Positions 1-8,116 of a DNA stretch of 64,000 nucleotides are shown piece by piece. Location of the stretch: the NCBI GenBank assembly GCA_965248135.1, contig CBDFIN010000010.1, positions 177,338-241,337 of the forward strand, written 5' to 3'. The position numbers were made by a program, and so were the translations under genes. Under the pieces are notes generated by a model. The model did not search any database, was not told where the DNA came from, and worked only from the letters and a program-made list of their open reading frames with translations. The DNA comes from SZUA-100 sp965248135. Its GTDB lineage: Bacteria; Pseudomonadota; Alphaproteobacteria; Rhizobiales; Rhizobiaceae. Numbering within the stretch: the first letter of the stretch is position 1; each line of letters starts with the position of its first letter.

Positions 1-548
1 TCTGCATTATTGATGGCCGCCCCGATACCTGTAGTCACGCCACAGCCAAGCAGGCAGATTTTATCAAGCGGCGCATCTTTACGAATTTTGGCTAGCGCTA
101 TTTCCGGCACCACAGTAAAATTCGAAAATGTTGAAGTGCCCATGAAATGATGTATTGTTTCGCTGCCCACTGAAAACCGCGTCCCGCCATCTGGCATCAC
201 ACCCTTTTCCCGGGTTTTTCTGATCGACCAGCACAGATTGGTTTTGCCGCTGATGCAATTCGGGCATGTTCGGCATTCAGAGCCATAAAGCGGGATTACG
301 TGATCGCCGACTTTAACATCTCGCACATCAGCGCCGATGTCCCTCACAATGCCAGCGCCCTCATGGCCTAGTATTGCAGGAAAACTTGCCTTTGTGTTTT
401 GCCCCTCAAGCATAACCGCATCGGTATGACAAACACCGGTTGCCATGATCTCAACCAGTGCTTCAACAGGTCCGGGTCCAGCGACATCTACCTCCAGAAT
501 TTCCAAAGGCTTATTGGCGGCATAGGCGATAGCTGCTTTGGATTTCAT
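1..548 (-). CDS. frmA: S-(hydroxymethyl)glutathione dehydrogenase / class III alcohol dehydrogenase, 3' end outside window
   Basis: Translating the minus strand from the ATG at 546-548 gives about 182 residues of a zinc-dependent class III alcohol dehydrogenase. The N-terminus (MKSKAAIAYAANKPLEI), the catalytic-zinc region GVCHTDA and GHEGAG, the structural-zinc cysteines (CRTCPNC followed by NLC) and the class III signature MGTSTFSNFTVV are all visible. The family oxidises the glutathione adduct of formaldehyde with NAD+, yielding S-formylglutathione, in the cytoplasm. The reading frame runs off the window, so roughly half of the usual ~370 residues is present. It is divergent from an oxygenase module that may release formaldehyde, which would explain the pairing. 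The family call is firm; the link to the neighbours is inference. Confidence 0.93.
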   Translation of the reverse strand, partial: MKSKAAIAYAANKPLEILEVDVAGPGPVEALVEIMATGVCHTDAVMLEGQNTKASFPAILGHEGAGIVRDIGADVRDVKVGDHVIPLYGSECRTCPNCISGKTNLCWSIRKTREKGVMPDGGTRFSVGSETIHHFMGTSTFSNFTVVPEIALAKIRKDAPLDKICLLGCGVTTGIGAAINNA

Positions 549-849
549 TAAGCCACCTTTTGTCACATGAACCGAACTTCAACTCTCTTGATATGAGATA
601 AACGGCAGCGGACCCAAATGGTCCAATTCAATGTTCGAATGCCCTTTATAGTTTCCATCAATCGCACGATCGCCCTGGCAACATTTGATCAAGCCACAAA
701 ACACCAATGGCTGCCCGTCTTTGCATCTTAGACTTTTTCTATGCCAAGCATAAAAAACATGAATTTGAGCAGGGTTTGCTGTGCTTCTATCCTGCAGACT
801 CCGTAATTATTGCCTCGATCATATGGCAAGCTAAGTGGCAGGAATCGCT
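549..849. promoter_or_regulatory. divergent intergenic region between frmA and the oxygenase module
   Basis: About 300 bp without a gene, separating frmA (leftward) from the mocD-like gene (rightward), so both promoters should lie here. I see one small inverted repeat at 610-624 (GGACC, five bases, GGTCC) that could be an operator, but no convincing -35/-10 pair. No regulator gene is adjacent. Confidence 0.35.
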
Positions 850-1806
850 ATGAACAGGAATGAATGGCGCTTTGAAGGTGGCGACATCATATCAAGAAGA
901 GAGCTAAAGAGTTATATGGCTCGAACCAATTTGGCTGGATCCATTCAACTTGCATGTCATTTGAGTGCTATCATTGTAACTGGATATCTGCTCCTGCTGA
1001 CCATGTTCACCTGGTGGTGCGTTCCTCTGCTGCTTCTTCAAGGTGTGTTGTTGGCCTTTCTGTTTGCCCCAATGCACGAGGCCTGTCACAGTAGCGTATT
1101 TCGAACCAGATCGCTTAATGTTGCATTGGGTCGATTTGCCGGACTGATTATCTTGCGGCCATTTCTATATATGAAATACCGCCACATGGCGCATCATACC
1201 TTTACTCAACATCCCAAGGTAGACCCAGACCGCGTTCACTTCCCGCGCAATATGTCGGAATATTTGCTGCACATTTCCAGCTATAATATCTGGCACCGGA
1301 TGCTGGGAAATCTTTACAATCTTTCGCTTGGACGATTTTCTGAAGAAGAGCGGGAGTTCATCCCGAAAAACGAGTTGGAACCCGTTGCAAACGAAGCCCG
1401 CATCATGGTGCTTGTCTATGCGGTGATACTCGCGTTTTCAGCGTATTTTCAAAGCTGGATGGCGGCCTATTTATGGCTGTTACCGAGAATGATCGGAGAA
1501 CCTGCGCTACGCGCGGTGCGGATGATTGAGCATACCGGCATGGCAGAATCGCCCAACATGCTGGAAAACACACGCACCACGAAAAGTAATATGCTTGTGC
1601 GATTCCTTTACTGGAACATGCCTTATCACGCCGAACACCACCTTTATCCATCGGTGCCGTTTCATGCATTGCCTCGTCTACACACGGTCGTCAAAAGCCA
1701 TTTGAAGGAAGTGGCGCCGGGTGTTTTTAGCGTGCATGTGCAAATTCTGAAACGAGTTTTAAGCAACCAGCCCAGACCGACCGATTCCGTTGGGCGTGCA
1801 GGCTGA
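850..1806 (+). CDS. fatty-acid-desaturase-superfamily oxygenase, MocD-like
   Basis: A membrane di-iron oxygenase of about 318 residues. The three histidine clusters expected for the family are present: HEACH (about residue 81 counted from the GTG at 835), HxxHH followed by TFTQH (about 117-126), and HAEHH (about 265-269). Hydrophobic stretches near 40-80 and 185-210 fit membrane segments. I prefer the ATG at 850, which has a GGCAGGA stretch just upstream, over the in-frame GTG at 835. The next two genes encode an FAD reductase and a Rieske ferredoxin, which together form a full electron chain for such an oxygenase. The same trio is mocDEF of rhizobial rhizopine catabolism, where MocD is implicated in removing an O-methyl group from 3-O-methyl-scyllo-inosamine. 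Without other moc genes here the substrate is unknown; lipid desaturation remains an alternative. Confidence 0.8.
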   Translation: MNRNEWRFEGGDIISRRELKSYMARTNLAGSIQLACHLSAIIVTGYLLLLTMFTWWCVPLLLLQGVLLAFLFAPMHEACHSSVFRTRSLNVALGRFAGLIILRPFLYMKYRHMAHHTFTQHPKVDPDRVHFPRNMSEYLLHISSYNIWHRMLGNLYNLSLGRFSEEEREFIPKNELEPVANEARIMVLVYAVILAFSAYFQSWMAAYLWLLPRMIGEPALRAVRMIEHTGMAESPNMLENTRTTKSNMLVRFLYWNMPYHAEHHLYPSVPFHALPRLHTVVKSHLKEVAPGVFSVHVQILKRVLSNQPRPTDSVGRAG

Positions 1807-1837
1807 ATGCAAGAACCATCGATTGTCTCGCAACTAA

Positions 1838-1882
1838 TACCAAGGGAAGCTGATATTGACTCATATGACCGGAGATTCCACG
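1838..1882 (+). repeat. solitary left end of the TACCAAGGG MITE family
   Basis: The bases from TACCAAGGGAA to about GGAGATTCCACGG match the left terminus of the complete MITEs at 3637, 25638 and 31271, and are preceded by TAA, the trinucleotide those MITEs duplicate. No right end follows. The fragment fills the gap between the desaturase-like gene and the FAD reductase gene, and its GGAG (1870-1873) lies upstream of the ATG at 1886. Confidence 0.75.
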
Positions 1883-1885
1883 GCA

Positions 1886-3163
1886 ATGGCAGTTTTTAAC
1901 TATATTGTCGTCGGCGCCGGTCAGGCTGGTTGCCGTGCAGCTCTCACATTGCGTGAGGCTGACAGTGACGCAACAATTGCGCTGATTGGCGACGAAGTTC
2001 ATCCACCCTATGAGCGTCCGCCACTTTCTAAGGGGGTTCTTAAAGGAATAGTACCTGTGCAATCTGCCGTTATCAGGCAAGCTCATCAGCTGGATGACTT
2101 GCAAATAGAAACACGATTTGGCCACGCGGTTGATCGGATAGATGTGGCAAAGAAAAAGATAGTGCTCGATGACAACAGCAGCGTGCGTTTCGACAAACTG
2201 TTGCTGGCCACCGGATCGCGGGTGCGCCTTCTGCCGGTTCCCGGTGTCCAACTTGCGCATGTCCATTATCTTCGCACATTAAACGATTGTCTTGAACTTT
2301 CACAAAGCCTGGCGAATTGTCGACATCTGGTTGTTGTCGGAGCGGGTTTCATCGGGTTGGAAGTCGCTGCATCGGCGCGGGAGCAATTCGGTTGTGATGT
2401 GACAATTGTCGAGGCTGGCGCCGATATTTTGCAAAGAGGCGTGCCGGATGAGCTGCGCTGCGCCATCAAAGCGCAACACCGCGCCAATGGTGGGCGTTTT
2501 GTATTCAATGATGGCGTATCGGCATTCGAAGGCGACGGTAAAATAGAGCGCTTGGTTTTAAACTCCGGTATGGTTCTGGAGGCGGATTGTGCGGTTATCG
2601 GCATTGGCGTCATTCCTGAAACAACTTTGGCAGAACAGGCCGGGCTGGATGTCGATGATGGTATTGTCGTCAATGAGTTTGGCGAAACAACTCACCCTGA
2701 CATATTCGCTGCCGGTGAAGTAACGCGTCACCAAAATAAATTCAGCGGAAAATCACTTCGACTTGAATCGTGGCAAGTCGCTCAGAACCAATCTGTTGTT
2801 GCAGCCAGAACCATGGCAGGTCATCGCGAAGCATATGATGAGATACCATGGTTTTGGACGGATCAGTTCGGCCACAATTATCAGCTTATCGGGGCGACCG
2901 ACGCATCCCTTGACCGGGTCAGCAGAACCTGTGACGGAGCGTTGAAATCGACGACTTTTTTTCTCAAAAACGGCGATGTTGTCGGGGCAATGAGTATTAA
3001 TCAGGGTAAAGATATTCGCCTGGTTCGAGATGCGATAATCAGGGGTATTGATATTACGCCCGAACAACTGGCTGACCCGGCCATCAAACTGAAATCCCAT
3101 TTAATCACAGGTGAACATTCAGGCCTCAGACAATCGCGTACAAAATCAGGAGTGAACAAATGA
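1886..3163 (+). CDS. NAD(P)H:ferredoxin reductase, FAD-dependent, MocF/rhodocoxin-reductase-like
   Basis: About 425 residues of a two-dinucleotide-fold flavoprotein that passes electrons from NAD(P)H to a ferredoxin. Visible motifs are the N-terminal FAD fold VVGAGQAG, the PYERPPLSK stretch typical of ferredoxin reductases of oxygenase systems, the NAD(P) fold VVVGAGFIGLE in the middle, and the later FAD contact with DIFAAGE. Open codons extend upstream to a TTG at 1856 and an ATG at 1865, but those lie in a repeat fragment, so I place the start at the ATG at 1886, just before the FAD fold. The stop overlaps the start of the ferredoxin gene by 4 bp, so the two are translationally coupled. Its role with the MocD-like oxygenase is inferred from this arrangement. 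Confidence 0.88.
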   Translation: MAVFNYIVVGAGQAGCRAALTLREADSDATIALIGDEVHPPYERPPLSKGVLKGIVPVQSAVIRQAHQLDDLQIETRFGHAVDRIDVAKKKIVLDDNSSVRFDKLLLATGSRVRLLPVPGVQLAHVHYLRTLNDCLELSQSLANCRHLVVVGAGFIGLEVAASAREQFGCDVTIVEAGADILQRGVPDELRCAIKAQHRANGGRFVFNDGVSAFEGDGKIERLVLNSGMVLEADCAVIGIGVIPETTLAEQAGLDVDDGIVVNEFGETTHPDIFAAGEVTRHQNKFSGKSLRLESWQVAQNQSVVAARTMAGHREAYDEIPWFWTDQFGHNYQLIGATDASLDRVSRTCDGALKSTTFFLKNGDVVGAMSINQGKDIRLVRDAIIRGIDITPEQLADPAIKLKSHLITGEHSGLRQSRTKSGVNK

Positions 3164-3480
3164 CAGAAGAAAACTGGGTGGAAGTCGCCATAGCCGGCGA
3201 CATGGATGATGAGGAATCAATTCGGGTCGAGGTCGACGGTAAATCTGTCGCCCTTTTTTTTGTTGATGGAACATATTACGCGACAGATGATCTGTGCACT
3301 CACGAAGAAGCCAGCCTTTCAGAAGGATACATCGATGGCGCAACTGTTGAATGTCCTTTGCACCAGGGAGTTTTCTGCCTGAAAACAGGCAAGGCGCTGC
3401 AAGCACCCGTGGAGAAGGATGTGTCCATCTTGAAAGTCAAGGTTGAGGGCACCAAAATTCTAGTACGATGTAATTCCTAG
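3160..3480 (+). CDS. Rieske-type [2Fe-2S] ferredoxin, MocE family
   Basis: A 106-residue soluble Rieske ferredoxin. The cluster ligands are C46-x-H48 (CTHEEA) and C65-x-x-H68 (CPLHQG), the standard spacing for this fold, and the length is that of free-standing Rieske ferredoxins. It overlaps the reductase gene and should carry electrons from it to the MocD-like oxygenase. The TAG stop codon (3478-3480) is the first CTAG of palindromic element C, so the insertion lies exactly on the end of the gene. The protein looks complete. Confidence 0.9.
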   Translation: MTEENWVEVAIAGDMDDEESIRVEVDGKSVALFFVDGTYYATDDLCTHEEASLSEGYIDGATVECPLHQGVFCLKTGKALQAPVEKDVSILKVKVEGTKILVRCNS

Positions 3481-3590
3481 TGGTCTGGCCGAAACGCTTG
3501 AATCCCTTTTCAGCACGTTCTTTTTCAAGCGTTTTGGCCACAAAGACCACTAGCAACTTATTGAATTCTAGTGGTTCTCATGATTTGAAT
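3477..3590 (-). repeat. CTAG-bounded palindrome C plus truncated palindrome A
   Basis: Positions 3477-3553 are a 77-bp palindrome beginning CTAGTGGTCT and ending AGACCACTAG, with longer inner arms (around GGCCGAAACGCTTGAA and TTCAAGCGTTTTGGCC). It is the reverse of the C copies at 7004, 36524 and 46165. A 14-bp spacer follows (3554-3567), then the first ~20 bp of a reversed A palindrome from 3568. The order is the mirror image of the A-spacer-C pairs elsewhere. Confidence 0.85.
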
Positions 3591-3591
3591 C

Positions 3592-3617
3592 GCCCCGGGT
3601 TTACCGGAGGCTTTTTT
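3592..3617 (+). terminator. probable rho-independent terminator of the moc-like operon
   Basis: GCCCCGG, a five-base loop and CCGGAGGC form a GC-rich stem with one mismatch, followed by TTTTTT. It is separated from the ferredoxin stop codon only by the inserted palindromes, so it was probably the original operon terminator. Confidence 0.6.
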
Positions 3618-3636
3618 GTTTGTGTTATGCGACTAA

Positions 3637-3905
3637 TACCAGGGGAAATTGATATTGGTCCATATGACTGGAGCTTCCATGGGTTTTGGCGAGGCGCGAT
3701 TGGCGACCTGGTACCACGAGGGTAGCTTCAATCGCCAAGCGCAACAACGTCCAAAGCCCAAAGGAATCCGGCCTTCGGTGATGAAAAATCGCCTGGTGGC
3801 ATTGTTGCAATCGGCTTGTGGCCGTTAAGGCCTGGGCACGTATTGCGCCGCGTCAGCAAACGATTTTTCTGCCATCATATGGGTCAATATTAACTTCCCC
3901 TGGTA
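3637..3905. mobile_element. MITE, copy a (269 bp)
   Basis: Ends TACCAGGGGAA and TTCCCCTGGTA are inverted repeats extending about 31 bp to the CATATGA block. The element is flanked by TAA on both sides (3634-3636, 3906-3908), a 3-bp target duplication. The interior has no complete gene. Its closest relatives in the window are at 31271-31539 and 25638-25894. A TNA target with 3-bp duplication is usual for IS5-group elements such as the IS1031/ISL2 types, so an IS5-type transposase is the likely mobilising enzyme; this is inference. Confidence 0.85.
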
Positions 3906-4162
3906 TAATACCTGAACACGTCCGCTCCAACGCCACCAATCTCACCGCCGCCCACCGTCAAAGCGCCGTGGCAGGCCAACAAAACAGGAGGTAAATATCA
4001 AATAAACAAGCTAATCAATGAACCCGAAAACTAGGGAATTTTACTTCGGCACTTTTGGGGAAAATTACCTTCGGCATTGACAATCAATCTTGTCCGTTTT
4101 TGCACGTCTGCCCAAGGATTGAGAAAACCGTCGTGCATACAAACCCGGATATAGGGAGGCAT

Positions 4163-4399
4163 TTACCTTGACATAGGGATATCTGCATCTGCCAATGCAT
4201 GCTCCGGTCCCTTGTGATAGCGCCCGGAGGCTTCAAATATCACCCGATTGAGTTCAACTGTTCCCAACCATTTTACCAGTGCTTTAAGGCCGACTTTACA
4301 ATTTGGAAATTGCTGATCGTGACCAGGTGGAAGGCATGCGACATCCAGGTGATCTTTTGATATGTCAATCCCGACCACATGTGCTGTTTTCCCGGTCAT
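4163..4399 (-). pseudogene. IS110-family transposase, N-terminal fragment
   Basis: The 78 residues include VGIDISKDHLDVA and, later, VIFEASGRYHKGPEHALADADIPMS, the conserved start of the DEDD catalytic domain of IS110/IS1111 transposases. Full proteins have over 300 residues, so about three quarters is missing. The sequence between this fragment and the MITE to its left is non-coding debris. It is non-functional as seen. Confidence 0.75.
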
Positions 4400-4698
4400 C
4401 TTTTCTGTCTCTCATTCTTGTCATTCGGGCCATTAAATCCCGAGTATCCATTCGAGCCTGATAGAAAAGACGGGCAGGTCTCACTAACCCACGTCCCTCA
4501 ACGGACAAGTAATTATCGACCCAACCCCGCCACCACCCTGTTGACTGCAATCAATAAGGTGGCGGTTCCATATTACAACAAGAACCGGGGAAAAACACAA
4601 GACAGGTAATTACAAATGGCAGCGCCATCTACAGAATTCTGTGACTCCTTTTTTCTTTTGTTTCATTTATTCTTCAATCAAAAAATATTTTGTTTTCT

Positions 4699-5036
4699 TC
4701 ATAAAATTCGATGTTGGGACCAATATTTATTACAAGACTCCAGATCTAATGGCTTAGTATAATTCGAATATAGTCCACTATGCTTATCTCTAAACCTAAA
4801 TACTACTTTATAATTATCATTATAAAAAAGTGGTATTTTTCATAATATCATTAGGTTTACTAAATCCGTACAAATTTGAATGCACTGGTATACCATTTCT
4901 ATCTACCACTATCCAATCAGTTAAATTCCCGCTTTTTTTCAAAATGGATACTGTACCCGTCTTCCTTTGCAATTTTTGATATTTTCGGATTCATGATATA
5001 TATAGAGGGATAATTTTCATTCAATTTATAATTCAT
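4699..5036 (-). pseudogene. AT-rich hypothetical gene broken by two frameshifts
   Basis: Read on the minus strand from the ATG at 5034-5036, three successive frames join into one plausible protein of about 113 residues: MNYKLNENYPSIYIMNPKI..., then SGNLTDWIVVDRNGIPVHSN..., then NDNYKVVFRFRDKHSGLYSN.... The frame changes fall near an A7 run and near a second A/T-rich run, so they may be base-calling errors in homopolymers. No known domain is recognised. It lies just downstream of the transglutaminase-like gene, on the same strand and with the same low GC. Confidence 0.5.
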
Positions 5037-5065
5037 TTTCGATTGCTTTTTCTTCTCCAGAATAA

Positions 5066-6379
5066 TTAACCTTCAAATCTACATTTTTTGATGACGTGGG
5101 GTCTTGGCATAATAGTTTTGTTTATGTGCTGGTCAATTTCAATTTTCAACTTTGTTAATACAGCACCAGGTTCAAACCAAATTGGTACAGATACGCTATA
5201 AGTCGGCTTATATAAATCTCGTTTATAACTGTATTTTACTAGGGTATCGTCAGCACATTTAGAATGCTTTTTAGTTATTGAACTAAATCTTTGCTTTCCA
5301 TCGATATTAGAACATACACCTTTGCCTTCAAATTCCACATTTACACTAGTAATTGGAAAATCTCCTTCATATGTATATATACCAACCGTACTATCTAGCA
5401 ATTTTAACCCCGATTTGAAAGATTTATCTATTAAATGACTTTCTATATTTAGCAACTTTTCCACTTGGGAATATGCTTCTCCTTCCAAGGAAAATTTTGT
5501 CCTCATAACTCCACTAGAAGGTAATAATTTTGTGTCTGCATTTTTTCCTGTATTACCGTAAATAAATGTAATACTCGAATAGGGCGGTATATCTATAGTT
5601 GGATATTTAGGATGCAAACCAGAATAAGGCTGAAGCGGCGTACCTTCTATCGGCACATCATTTGTGGACACATAATGCTTCAACAAAATATCCTTGTGAT
5701 CTTTTCTATTAGAGCCATATCTTTGATAAAATTTGGGATAAATCTTATCTTTATCTTTTGATGACATAAAAATGTTAGAAGATAATAGATTGTATTTTTT
5801 GTCTGTAAGCCAAACTCTGGTATCAACGTCAAACAACCTCCATTGGCCATCAGTAAACACCTCTATAGCGTCATGGTCATACATATTTGACCACCTAGTT
5901 GATAAGTTACCATATTTTTTGACTGCATCAGACAGTACGGAACCAAGGTCTGTACAAAGCCCAAATCCATACGTGACTAATCCTGTCCCAAAATTGTAGT
6001 TTTTATAATTTTGTAAAACACCATGCTGCATGAGTGCGCTTATGTATATTTGAGTTATTTTTGTTTTATCCACTTCACTTAATGTTTTATTTTCAAATAT
6101 ACTTTTTATATAATATTCTGGGTTTACAGAAAAATCATCGCCAATAATACTTATCCAAACATTATTTAATTTATTTCGCGAAATATTTCTTATTTCAATT
6201 TCGTCAAAAAATTCACAATTATATATTGTATCCATATAGTCAAATATATTTGCAGAGCAATTTACCCTACCCAATCCAGATTCATTTGTTATATGAAACA
6301 ATTCACTATTTTGATCAGCATTCGCAATGCTGATATTAGCCAAAAATATTATCTTTAATAGAATTAAAATTCTAAACAT
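5066..6379 (-). CDS. exported transglutaminase-like protein
   Basis: A 437-residue protein with a hydrophobic N-terminal signal (MFRILILLKIIFLANISIANA). Around residues 135-200 it has the three landmarks of the transglutaminase/cysteine-protease-like fold: YGFGLCTDLG (Cys), DHDAIEVF (His) and WRLFDVDT (Asp). Proteins of this fold act as peptidases, amidases or crosslinking enzymes; the substrate here is unknown. The rest of the sequence is unfamiliar. Its ATG overlaps the 3' end of a preceding, now broken, membrane-protein gene, which suggests a two-gene unit. The base composition is markedly AT-rich compared with the flanking core genes, suggesting horizontal origin. Confidence 0.6.
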   Translation of the reverse strand: MFRILILLKIIFLANISIANADQNSELFHITNESGLGRVNCSANIFDYMDTIYNCEFFDEIEIRNISRNKLNNVWISIIGDDFSVNPEYYIKSIFENKTLSEVDKTKITQIYISALMQHGVLQNYKNYNFGTGLVTYGFGLCTDLGSVLSDAVKKYGNLSTRWSNMYDHDAIEVFTDGQWRLFDVDTRVWLTDKKYNLLSSNIFMSSKDKDKIYPKFYQRYGSNRKDHKDILLKHYVSTNDVPIEGTPLQPYSGLHPKYPTIDIPPYSSITFIYGNTGKNADTKLLPSSGVMRTKFSLEGEAYSQVEKLLNIESHLIDKSFKSGLKLLDSTVGIYTYEGDFPITSVNVEFEGKGVCSNIDGKQRFSSITKKHSKCADDTLVKYSYKRDLYKPTYSVSVPIWFEPGAVLTKLKIEIDQHINKTIMPRPHVIKKCRFEG

Positions 6380-7380
6380 AGCTCTTAGCTCCTTTAAACT
6401 TTACAAGTTCCGACTGACCTTCAACACCCGGCAAATCACTGGAATCGCCCGCTTCAGCTTGCTGCTGCCTTATCTGATCTACATCTGCTTGGAACAGCAC
6501 ATCCTTAGCTCCTTCGAAACTCAGCCTCAACCCGCGCATCAATCCCATTGAGGTAATTGTCATGGATTTGACGGGCTGCTGCAAATGAATAGATCGCAAA
6601 GAACACGGATGCCATCAGCAACAGCGCTCCAATTACAGGAATAATCTGCGTCAACAGCAATGAAACCACAAACACAGCAATTGGTTGGATGATGTAGACG
6701 TAATGGGTTTCAGAAAGAACTCATTGCCCGGTGCGCGCCGTCAAGCCAATGTGCACTCACCGACATTGTATGACGTAGCTCATCCTTCAAGGTCGTCCAT
6801 GCCATGCAAAACCTGATACAAACCAGCACAAAGCCGATAATATAGATTAGCATCATCGCCAGCACCCCAAATGCCCGATGATTACCGAGCCAACAACTCC
6901 CGCTAGACTAGCTAGTGGTTCTGTACCAACATTTGCATCCGCCAGCGGCTCGTACTTATGGCAAATGTTGGAATCATAAGAACCACTAGAATTCAATAAG
7001 TTGCTAGTGGTCTTTGTGGCCAAAACGCTTGAAAAAGAACGTGCTGAAAAGGGATTCAAGCGTTTCGGCCAGACCACTAGAACCAGAAACCAGAACAAAG
7101 CACTCACAGGAAAGCGAACAGGGTGCATATAACGCCGCCCGTGCTTGTGGTACAGGATCGCGCGAAACAGTTGTGCCGTCCATTGCAGCTTCAGCATCAC
7201 AACACCAATCGCACAGCTAGCCAGCAAGCCATGGACTTCACTATCCTGCTGTATTGCCCGCTCGTTCAAGAAGTTGAATAATGTCTGGCTTTCCCGACGC
7301 TCATAGCAAGTCAATATTATCCCTTCTTCGATCATGTAATCAACATTGCTTTTCGCGTAGCTTAGGCGCTCCTCATCCAT
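6372..7380 (-). pseudogene. hypothetical inner-membrane protein, interrupted by palindromes A+C and frameshifted
   Basis: From the ATG at 7380 the frame reads MDEERLSYAKSNVDYMIEEG... into a hydrophobic stretch ending at 7080, where a C palindrome begins. Beyond the A palindrome (6912) a matching protein resumes: SCWLGNHRAFGVLAMMLIYIIGF, then a frameshift near 6700, then YVYIIQPIAVFVVSLLLTQII... with more membrane segments and a soluble tail ending in KGAKSYV. Removing the repeat and correcting two frames would give a multi-pass protein of roughly 280 residues. The family is not recognised. It lies directly upstream of the transglutaminase-like gene. Confidence 0.55.
6912..7080 (+). repeat. 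palindromes A (6912-6989) and C (7004-7080) with 14-bp spacer
   Basis: A begins CTAGTGGTTCT and ends AGAACCACTAG, with inner arms around CAACATTTGC and GCAAATGTTG. The spacer is 6990-7003. C begins CTAGTGGTCT and ends AGACCACTAG, with inner arms GGCCAAAACGCTTGAA and TTCAAGCGTTTCGGCC. The pair interrupts the membrane-protein gene at 6372-7380. Confidence 0.9.
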
Positions 7381-7473
7381 CGCCCATATCCCTCCCTCAG
7401 CGGTAGAAGCCTATGGCTGACTAAAGCTGATCATAGCGACAATGTCCCGCCTTTCCCGCCAAATTCGACCACC

Positions 7474-7845
7474 TTAGAGCACAAAGGTCTTGGCGGTTTT
7501 CCCGTTCTCTGTTGCTCCCGTTCTTAGCAGGTTAAACGCCTCTGGTTCAAGTTCATTTATTTGTTGATCTGGTCCGCTAGTCGAAACATTGCCTTCGGCA
7601 TCAATACCGCGCCTACGAACATCAATCCATTTATGGCCAATTATTTTACTGCCGTATTCGTTCGTTGTGTGATCTGTGGTTTGATAAAACAGTTTTGTTT
7701 GCAAGTTACTGGAAATATCCCGAAGGATGTTGAAATATGATTGGCGACGTTGCCCACCTTGAGCCTGCAGGCTCAAGGTGTCAATTCTCAAGAAGCAGAG
7801 CAACGCCATGACCAAACTCGGCCTTAACTCTGCAAATGTTGGCAC
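7474..7845 (-). pseudogene. C-terminal remnant of an unrecognised protein
   Basis: The reading frame contains about 100 residues that look like real protein (QSYFNILRDISSNLQTK..., HKWIDVRRRGIDAEG...), ending ENGKTAKTFVL. Its first codons (MPTFAELRPS) lie in the half palindrome at 7826-7856, so the original N-terminus has been lost. No domain is recognised. It sits in the decayed zone between the membrane pseudogene and the SDR gene. Confidence 0.4.
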
Positions 7846-7856
7846 AGAACCACTAG
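7826..7856 (-). repeat. half of palindrome A
   Basis: The bases TGCAAATGTTGGCACAGAAC followed by CACTAG are one arm of palindrome A; the other arm is absent. The truncation coincides with the broken end of the neighbouring gene remnant. Confidence 0.75.
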
Positions 7857-7947
7857 TACAGACGAGCGGAATTTTTGATTCCTTTAGTTTGAGGTTTTCA
7901 ATGATGCTTTGAGCTGATTTGCTGCAACGATCTTCAGAGCCGGGACA

Positions 7948-8116
7948 CTAGTGGTTCTGTACCAACATTTGCATCCCCCTGCAGCACTCTTATTTACAAA
8001 TGTTGGAATCAAAAGAACCACTAGCAAGATATTGAATCTAGTGGAATTTTCGAATTTGACATTTGAAAATGAACGAAGCTGCAAGTGGGACTCAAATGTC
8101 AAATTCATTCCACTAG
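7948..8116 (+). repeat. palindromes A (7948-8024) and B (8038-8116) with 13-bp spacer
   Basis: A is as elsewhere, starting CTAGTGGTTCTGTACC. The spacer CAAGATATTGAAT follows. B begins CTAGTGGAAT and ends ATTCCACTAG, with inner arms GAATTTGACATTTG and CAAATGTCAAATTC. The right end abuts the stop codon of the SDR gene (8117-8119). Confidence 0.9.

Noticed and set aside
1727..2266. 179-residue minus-strand frame opposite the FAD reductase start
   Set aside because: It is antisense to two well-supported genes and crosses the repeat fragment; no protein features.
3637..3905. A small protein gene inside MITE copy a (minus-strand frame of about 61 residues)
   Set aside because: It is short, changes length between copies, and has no start signal; more likely part of the non-coding MITE interior.
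7948..8116. Palindromic A/B units as a CRISPR-like array
   Set aside because: The units are dispersed pairs without regularly alternating unique spacers, and no cas genes are present.
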